Shown here one piece after another: positions 60,501 to 64,000 of a DNA stretch of 64,000 nt. The notes below the pieces were generated by a model. The model was not told where the DNA came from. It worked only from the letters and a program-made list of their open reading frames with translations, and did no database searches. The position numbers and the translations under genes were made by a program. This stretch comes from Diadema setosum (Eukaryota; Echinodermata; Echinoidea; Diadematoida; Diadematidae). Each line of letters opens with the position of its first letter. Positions within the stretch are counted from its first letter, which is position 1. Location of the stretch: assembly GCF_964275005.1 (NCBI RefSeq), contig NC_092701.1, forward strand, positions 9,593,453 to 9,657,452, given 5' to 3'.

Positions 60501-63033
60501 TGGTGTTATTCCCCCTTCAAGAAACCCCCCTCTCCTACCCCAACCCCACCGCCCCCCCCCCCAAAAAAAAAACACACCCATTAATGATATCAAGCAAAGA
60601 ACTTTGATACGCTGTATACTTCAGACTTTATTCAGTCCTGACCTCTATCCTGGGTGAAGTCATATTCTTTCTTTGCTATTTATATTTACAATTCTCTTTG
60701 GGTGCATTCACACTGTGAGCACACCAATGTTTCAGCACAGTGAGGACATACAATGTTGTATAATCCAGTAAAAGAACACGACAGTGAAAATTAAAAGACA
60801 TGAAGATGATCAAGAAGTAAGGAGTAGACGGAGGACAAGAAAAAGAAGAGAAGATGACATTGAGTAGATGAAGATGAGACACAGTGAAAGAAGTCGAAGA
60901 GGAGGGAGAAGAAGAAGGAGCAGAAGAAGAAAAACAAGATTTGAAGAAGCTGGAGAAAACTATTAAGGTCATGTGGTACGTATGCAGATCTACATATCCA
61001 ACCTTTCTGACTGAAAAACAGGGATAACTTGGCTCAAAAGTAGGAAAGAAAGAGCAGTTCCCATAGAGCGTGTTGCAACATTATCAAGACAAATTGGAGA
61101 CTCCTACTGAAACAACAGCTAAATATGGTCAAAATTCAGATTCTTTCCTCTAAATTCAGGATGGTTAGGAGGTCTGGGTATGCCTCTGCTACATTGCACT
61201 ATTCTCCTAGATAGATTTGTATTCAGTACATCATGACAATGTGAGATGACAGTTTGACATGATTGGGCAGACATTCGGTCCTTGACCTTTGACCCCATGG
61301 CCCACAACTTTCTCAAACACTAATTTTCATGACATTAATTTGAGCTACTTTCAAAATATGAAAAACAGTGACATTTTTGCATTTTCACTTAACCTTTGAC
61401 TTCTTGGACTAAATCTTTCCCTTTAGAATCATTGTGCACCAACACATGTACAACATACCAAGTTTGATCAAGTGGATATGTTCATTTCCAAAGTGTGGAG
61501 AAAATATTGTAATTTCAGCATTAAACAGTGTTACTTTTAATAAGCTTGTTGACCTCTCTTTTGACCCCTGATCTTTGACCTCATGACCAAAAACCTCCAA
61601 AGAGAATCTTTGTTTAATAGACAATACATGTATATCCGTGCATTCACTATTAAAGTTTCATGAAGATAATATACACTGTACACATGTACCTCGAGCCATT
61701 TCTGAGATAATGGAAAAAAAGAGTGAAATTTCAGAATTTTCACCTGATTTCGTACCTTTGACCCCATGGTCCAAAAACGTCACTCGAGAAGCTTTATCTG
61801 GTAATTTATTGTATGCACTAAGTTTCATGAAAATACTCAGTACATTCAGGCATTGCAGAGATATGGGGGGAAATAGTAGAATACAAAAATTTGACATTGG
61901 TCTACGACCTTTAATCTTGAGCATGAGCGCCCTCACAAGTTGATAGGAACCGCTTCTCCACACAAACATACTAATGCCAACTTTGATCTCCATACCAGTA
62001 CCTCAAACGGTTCTTAAATTATGCCATACACAAAGCTGACTATGGATGGATGGAAGGACTGACACATGTACAGACAACCTAAAAACATAATGCCTCCAGC
62101 CACACTGCATGGCAGAGGCATTAGCAAATGGAAAAGATGGATGGGGAGATGAAAGGGAGAAAAAAAGGAGAAGCAAGTGCAGCAATAAAAGTCTAAATAA
62201 TAAAAACAGATGAAGGAGAAGAAAACAAAAAGGAAAATGGAGAAATAAAGGAAGGGGAAGGAGGAAGGAGTGAAAGGGAACAGAAAAGGAAAAAGAAATA
62301 GAAAAAGAAGAAAAAAAAAAAGACACCCAGGGCCCCCATCAATGTAATTTACACACAATCTTGCCGCCAGCCTGGCCTGGCTTGAATGCTAGGATGTCAA
62401 GTTTCCCTCTATCGGCTATGGTTGTTCTTCTAATTCTTCATGGTGAACATTTTTCCTTCACCTCACACGACATGCCTGGCTGCTAGCCAGTGGTTTGTTG
62501 CTTGCTGCAGTGTTTCCCCCTTCCTCCCCCCCCCCCCCAATCATTCATGGGATCGGGGCCAGGGTGAAGATCCGAGTGAGCCAAGTACGAGATGAGAGGG
62601 GCCAGGGAGAGGGAAATCGAAAGAAGGAATCATCTGCTCAGGCAAGTTGTCTCTTAAGCCAGTAAATTGTCATCACTATTGCTAATCATTTTCTTCTTTT
62701 TCTTTGGACAAGTCCAAGTCCCAAAGTTGGGGAGCGCCGTATAAACAGAATTTTACAGTAAATAAAAAAACAGAAGAGTAGAAGAGGAAGAAGGGAAAGA
62801 AAAGGAGGAGTAGAAGTAGTAGTGGCAATAGTGAAAATAGTGTAGAAGATGATGATGAAGAAGAAGAATAAAGACCCTTGTTACCAACTCACCTTCCTTG
62901 TGGGACAATGAAGACGGCAAATTTCTTCTCCAACGTTTTCCCCTTGGGCCTGTCAACAATGTGCATGGTGTAACGAGGATACTTGCTGTCTGGTGCCCAG
63001 AGATCCATGGACATCGGCTGACCACACAGGGAT
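49420..63033 (-). CDS. METTL13: METTL13, eEF1A lysine and N-terminal methyltransferase (3' seven coding exons, partial)
   Basis: On the minus strand the exons are 62893-63033, 56601-56786, 55244-55424, 53505-53716, 51375-51510, 50659-50796 and 49420-49715, together about 430 residues; human METTL13 has 699. Visible matches to the human protein are PRYTMHIVDRP, AVFIVPQGRETEFLFVSDKG, LVVVTLHRGHTYQSID, KVMELAPGGM, VPFLSIGNDVG, LVGLGGGALPMFLYKHFP, DVVELDP, VMFDVDSKD and EVNEI-like DVNEIVYGLL. The C-terminal domain has the SAM-binding GLGGG loop, the acidic ELD after the second strand, and FDVDSKD. In the human enzyme this domain trimethylates the eEF1A N-terminus and the N-terminal domain methylates Lys55; the latter lies beyond base 64000. 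All introns are GT-AG. One junction (exons 56601-56786 to 55244-55424) is out of frame by one base in an A7 run. Cytosolic. It runs convergent to the unknown gene. Confidence 0.95.
50150..50640 (-). mobile_element. TACCTCCGCCAAGG repeat, copy 3 (inverted)
   Basis: Begins AGAAGCACTCTGAGAGCG and ACCTCCGCCAAGCAGC and ends CCTCCCTTGGTGGAGGTAAT. The reverse complement follows copies 1 and 2 in order. It fills most of the last METTL13 intron, ending 19 bp from exon 50659-50796. Confidence 0.7.
50659..50796 (-). CDS. METTL13: METTL13 exon: DSPPVYNVVMFDVDSKD
   Basis: Encodes DSPPVYNVVMFDVDSKDTTQ, then GISCPPRAFLES and VKRILHPKQ. VIMFDVDSKD-T-G(M/I)SCPP is near-identical to human and marks the C-terminal SAM fold. 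Acceptor CAATAG, donor GTAGAT. Confidence 0.97.
50797..51374 (-). other. METTL13 intron with purine-rich tracts
   Basis: Contains GT repeats running into poly-G at about 50938-50964 and a long purine-rich + strand (50975-51200) with a second poly-G run at about 51089-51103. No repeat termini and no exon seen. Confidence 0.6.
51375..51510 (-). CDS. METTL13: METTL13 exon: LELDVVELDPALKDIAKSWF
   Basis: Encodes LELDVVELDPALKDIAKSWF, then RLRVHIQDGLEFIKNQAEK. The acidic VELDP motif binds the SAM ribose in this fold. Acceptor CCACAG, donor GTTTGT. Confidence 0.97.
51675..51702 (+). repeat. 28-bp direct repeat flanking a TIR element (left)
   Basis: The 28 bases at 51675-51702 (AATTTGAAAGTTTGAATTGG then TTCAGTAT) recur exactly at 52464-52491, on either side of the GTGACCCGCTACAAC element. 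Confidence 0.95.
51703..52463 (+). mobile_element. GTGACCCGCTACAAC TIR element, copy 2
   Basis: Termini GTGACCCGCTACAACAAAAT and inverted GTGACCCGCTACAACAAAAA. The 0.76-kb interior has TCCCCTAATC, CCAATCAGTGACCAGGATG, GGGGCGGAACC and TTTGATCATTTTGC, matching the inverse of 19046-19708. No long ORF, so non-autonomous. It is bounded by an exact 28-bp direct repeat. It lies in the METTL13 intron before exon 51375-51510. Confidence 0.8.
52464..52491 (+). repeat. 28-bp direct repeat flanking a TIR element (right)
   Basis: Exact second copy of 51675-51702, starting directly after the terminal GTCAC of the element. Confidence 0.95.
52817..53321. mobile_element. Pogo-like MITE, CAGTCAAACCTG family
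   Basis: The left end CAGTCAAACCTGTCTATAGT and the inverted right end CAATCAAACCTGCCTTAGCG are flanked by TA on both sides. The interior repeats GGCCGCTATAGACAGG and TATACACAGG. TA duplication and CAGTC start suggest a pogo/Tc1-mariner relative. It lies in a METTL13 intron. Confidence 0.75.
53505..53716 (-). CDS. METTL13: METTL13 exon with SAM-binding GLGGG loop
   Basis: Encodes EKVRSASGKKRGKTKTRVDH, then WHLSMAFHRLMVAGFAL, VELLRSGAKAVLVGLGGGAL and PMFLYKHFPQ. The basic KKRGKTK linker and the VGLGGG-LP(L/M)F motif match human. Acceptor TACAG, donor GTGAGT. Confidence 0.97.
54130..54270 (+). mobile_element. TTAA-ended MITE, family H copy 3 (partial)
   Basis: TTAAAGGTATTGTTTA, TTGGGAACAGTGATTCAAAA, CACATTTGATGCATA and AACATCCTACCATATA match the left half of the copy at 55542-55912. 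The right half is missing. Confidence 0.65.
54419..54560. repeat. (ATC)n microsatellite
   Basis: ATC triplets with ATT and AAC variants, in a METTL13 intron. The poly-His/poly-Met reading frames across it are artefacts. Confidence 0.97.
54684..54830 (+). mobile_element. tRNA-derived SINE, second copy
   Basis: GGGGTACCGTGGTATATTGG then ATAAGACTCTTGACT aligns with the tRNA-like head of the minus-strand SINE at 26971-27192. GAGGCTGCCCTGGGTAAAT matches its 3' end. The B box is worn (GGTATCGAGTA). Confidence 0.6.
55047..55232. mobile_element. TACTGTAAAAGTGGATA MITE, copy 3 (decayed)
   Basis: The left end TACTCTAAAAGAGGATATTT pairs with the right end GAAAATTTCCACATTTACAG. GTTTGGCTAGGTA and TTTTAATTTTGTGGAATC are as in the other copies. 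It ends about 11 bp from exon 55244-55424, directly beyond its donor. Confidence 0.65.
55244..55424 (-). CDS. METTL13: METTL13 exon: VPFLSIGNDVGHREV
   Basis: Encodes VPFLSIGNDVGHREVKYQSA, then GSLNDEIIVEDVKGEDGDLY and RQLVFSSNLNLVQSQAKLVT. VPFLS(I/V)G-D(V/I)G, (V/I)EDV-G(E/D)D and (L/V)VQS-A(K/R)L match human. Starts in phase 0. Acceptor TTTCAG, donor GTGAGT. Confidence 0.97.
55542..55912 (+). mobile_element. TTAA-ended MITE, family H copy 4 (full)
   Basis: TTAAAGGTACTTTATAACC on the left and GGTAAACAATGCCTTTAA on the right, with TTAA at both tips. Interior words are the same as in the copies at 31580 and 47618. Confidence 0.7.
56601..56786 (-). CDS. METTL13: METTL13 exon: RETEFLFVSDKGRGQLAEQA (1-base frame break)
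   Basis: Encodes RETEFLFVSDKGRGQLAEQA, then GFQRLVVVTLHRGHTYQSID, KAELSSKVMELAPGGM and SKK. The last codons run through seven A (minus strand, 56606-56612) to CTCAG|GTGAAC. The next exon needs phase 0, but seven A gives phase 2. Eight A would give MSKKTQ joined to VPFLS, aligning with human MPTQQQVPFLS. A sequencing or assembly error is the simplest reading. Acceptor GACAG. Confidence 0.92.
56912..56934. repeat. (GT)n microsatellite
   Basis: Uninterrupted GT dinucleotides in a METTL13 intron. Confidence 0.9.
57055..57125 (-). mobile_element. LINE/SINE-like 3' tail with AAT repeats
   Basis: AATAATAATATGAAATATTT, TATATAGCAC and TTTCGAAGCGCTTTATAAT resemble the AGCGCTTTA ... TATATAAAT-(ATT)n tail common to invertebrate retroposons, here on the minus strand. 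Confidence 0.4.
57605..57998. mobile_element. Palindromic MITE, GTGGGACCCAC family, copy 3
   Basis: TTAAAGGGATGGTACAGTAT on the left and TATATGATCCCTTTAA on the right. The centre GTGTGGGTCCCACAC is a perfect palindrome. TTGGAATGACTGAAACATCC and GGATATCTCGGCCATTTC form paired arms. It lies in the 6.1-kb METTL13 intron. Confidence 0.8.
58444..58534 (+). mobile_element. piggyBac-like TTAA MITE, family A copy 4
   Basis: TTAA on both sides, left CCCATTGAGGACAAGTCC, right CCCTCAACGGG. Body AGTATACTCGGGCAAGTGTC and GTTGTAGCAAAATCA. Confidence 0.8.
59103..59240. mobile_element. CATTTCATGAAGCATTTTG MITE relative (decayed)
   Basis: GGAGGCATTTCATCAAGTGT on the left and AAGTTTCATGAAAGGCTGCC on the right, with AGCCAATCAGATGGGAGG inside as in the full copy at 42460. 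Confidence 0.55.
59550..59630 (+). mobile_element. piggyBac-like TTAA MITE, family A copy 5 (decayed)
   Basis: TTAATCCACTGAAGACTAGT, CATACTCAAGCAGGTGTC and GTGGGAAGT follow the order of the other copies. The right end is not clear. Confidence 0.5.
59728..59945. mobile_element. TACTGTAAAACAAGG MITE
   Basis: The left TTACTGTAAAACAAGGAATG pairs loosely with the right TCATGTTTTACTGTA. The interior holds TTTTGCGAATTTCGCGAGC and AGTTTGCGAAAATGTCATGC. Same TACTGTA tips and CGCGAA-rich interior as the copies at 31178 and 35541, but a different subfamily. Confidence 0.6.
60780..60965 (+). repeat. Purine-rich (GAA/GGA) tract
   Basis: Almost only A and G on the + strand, with AAGAAG and GGAGAAG words. 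Further purine tracts lie at about 62135-62325 and 62760-62875. Not coding. Confidence 0.75.
61120..62125. repeat. Diverged tandem region with TTTGACC(CCAT) words, hairpin-capped
   Basis: Units of roughly 150-200 bp recur with CCTTTGACCCCATGG, TTGACCTCATGACC, TTTCATGAAAATA and a TTCA...GAGATA stretch (near 61278, 61392, 61556, 61755 and 61908). At the right end TAATGCCTCCAGCC pairs with GGCAGAGGCATTA (62088-62123). It looks like an old mobile repeat; the family is not named. Confidence 0.5.
62893..63033 (-). CDS. METTL13: METTL13 exon: most N-terminal one in the window
   Basis: Encodes SLCGQPMSMDLWAPDSKYPR, then YTMHIVDRPKGKTLEKKFAV and FIVPQG. It matches human SLDLCDGDTGEPRYTLHVVD and FAIFIIPQG. 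Starts with one base completing a codon from an exon outside the window. Acceptor TACAG, donor GTGAGT. Confidence 0.95.
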
Positions 63034-63124
63034 CTGTATGCGTTGGATTACAGGAAAAATTATGCCCATTACAGCGGAGATTAAAGTGGGGGCCAGACAC
63101 TGGAAAAGACTTGTCATACACTTC

Positions 63125-63240
63125 CGGGCCCCATTTTATCACAAGATATAATTGATTATAATTTTCCTTCACACACAGGCTGCTGTTGACCTATGATAGA
63201 AATCAACTATAATCAATTATAACTCTTCATAAAACAGGGC
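63125..63240. mobile_element. Palindromic MITE, GGCCCCGTTTTAT family, copy 2
   Basis: GGGCCCCATTTTATCACAAG pairs with TTCATAAAACAGGGC. Inner ATAATTGATTATA and TATAATCAATTATA are complementary. It is collinear with 23967-24082, including CACACAGGCTGC and ATAGAAATCAACTATAA. Confidence 0.8.
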
Positions 63241-63418
63241 TCAGGTCTAACATGACTCATGAATGAATAATCAAGAGTTCAAATAAGTTCAAAGAGTTCA
63301 ATATGTAGTACCAATTCAGCTGAATATGTCTCGACCAGTATCACACGCTCCACAATAATTGCCCATTTCATGTCATACACACTATTCAATTTTTTGTTTA
63401 AAATTTTGTTGTAACACT

Positions 63419-63802
63419 GTATTACCTCCACCAAGGCAGGAGGTCATTAAAGTGATCATCAGCATTGGTTTGTCTGCTTGCAAAATACAAACTCAAAAAA
63501 TTGTTAACAGATTTGAATGAAACTTGCAGGAAAAGTTGATAATGACTCAAAGAACTGATGATTAAATTTTGGTAGTAATCCAGGGATGTTTATGGATTTT
63601 TGAAGGACTTTTTAATCTTTTGGCGTATAAGGTCAATGAACTTGGGAGCTCTAGAGGTTTATATACATGTATGCGCACTAAAGTGTGTGCTCTGCTGATG
63701 ACGTAAACAAAAGGCTTTCATATTGGGAATAGCATGCGTGTTTTGTGGAAATGAGTTGCTGGCTTGGCGGAGGTCTGCACCTTCCAAGTGCTTTTCTAGT
63801 TG
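63419..63802 (+). mobile_element. TACCTCCGCCAAGG repeat, copy 4
   Basis: Begins ATTACCTCCACCAAGGCAGG and ends GGCGGAGGTCTGCACC and CAAGTGCTTTTCTAG. TTTGGCGTATAAGGTCAAT and AACTTGGGAGCTC keep the family order. It lies in the METTL13 intron that runs out of the window. Confidence 0.7.
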
Positions 63803-64000
63803 CATGCATTGATGAAACTCTGTCACTCTATCTACTGTCTAGAGCTCTCTTTTCCACAAATCTAAGCTCACTACACATGTCATGGCCACTACTCGTGCTG
63901 GATACTTCTATTTCTTTCACATTTTGAGCAAGTTACTATTGTGCCAGTCAAAGCCAGATATACAGTGTACTTGTGTTGAGGTGCTACATAATTTAAATAT
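63803..64000. other. End of window, METTL13 intron
   Basis: Nothing recognised. The upstream METTL13 exons encoding the N-terminal methyltransferase domain should lie beyond this edge. Confidence 0.5.

Overview
This is a piece of an animal nuclear genome. It is AT-rich and intron-dense, with canonical GT-AG introns, many short inverted-repeat DNA transposons (MITEs), long microsatellites and a great excess of TGTACATGTA-type words. The genes read best as deuterostome orthologues. The repeat style (MITE-rich, GTACATG-rich, foldback-like arrays) suggests an echinoderm, probably a sea urchin, but that is an inference without database support.

Layout. (1) 517-33200, + strand: a complete 21-coding-exon choline transporter-like gene (SLC44A2/4/5 group, 735 codons). 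Every exon junction was checked for phase. Intron 13 has the sequence signature of a minor-spliceosome (U12) intron. Intron 1 is 11.1 kb; the others are about 0.5-1.8 kb and hold most of the MITEs. (2) 33201-39699: 3' UTR and intergenic DNA with several possible poly(A) signals, one hAT-like MITE and dense microsatellites. (3) 39700-45067, + strand: a five-exon gene for a 187-residue basic protein that I do not recognise. (4) 45068-49419: repeat-rich spacer between two convergent genes. (5) 49420-63033, - strand: the last seven coding exons of METTL13 (eEF1A lysine and N-terminal methyltransferase). The visible part is a linker and the C-terminal methyltransferase domain; the N-terminal part lies beyond base 64000. 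One exon carries an apparent 1-base homopolymer deficit that breaks the frame.

The three genes share no evident pathway: a membrane transporter, an unknown protein and a translation-factor methyltransferase. There is no operon-like logic. The most notable non-genic content is about fifteen repeat families with two to five copies each in the window. They include a TTAA-flanked piggyBac-like MITE, hAT-like and pogo-like MITEs, a foldback-like element with a perfect palindromic core, tRNA-derived SINEs, and a 0.66-0.76 kb TIR element whose second copy is flanked by an exact 28-bp direct repeat. I saw no rRNA, genuine tRNA gene, CRISPR array, LTR retrovirus or Polinton.
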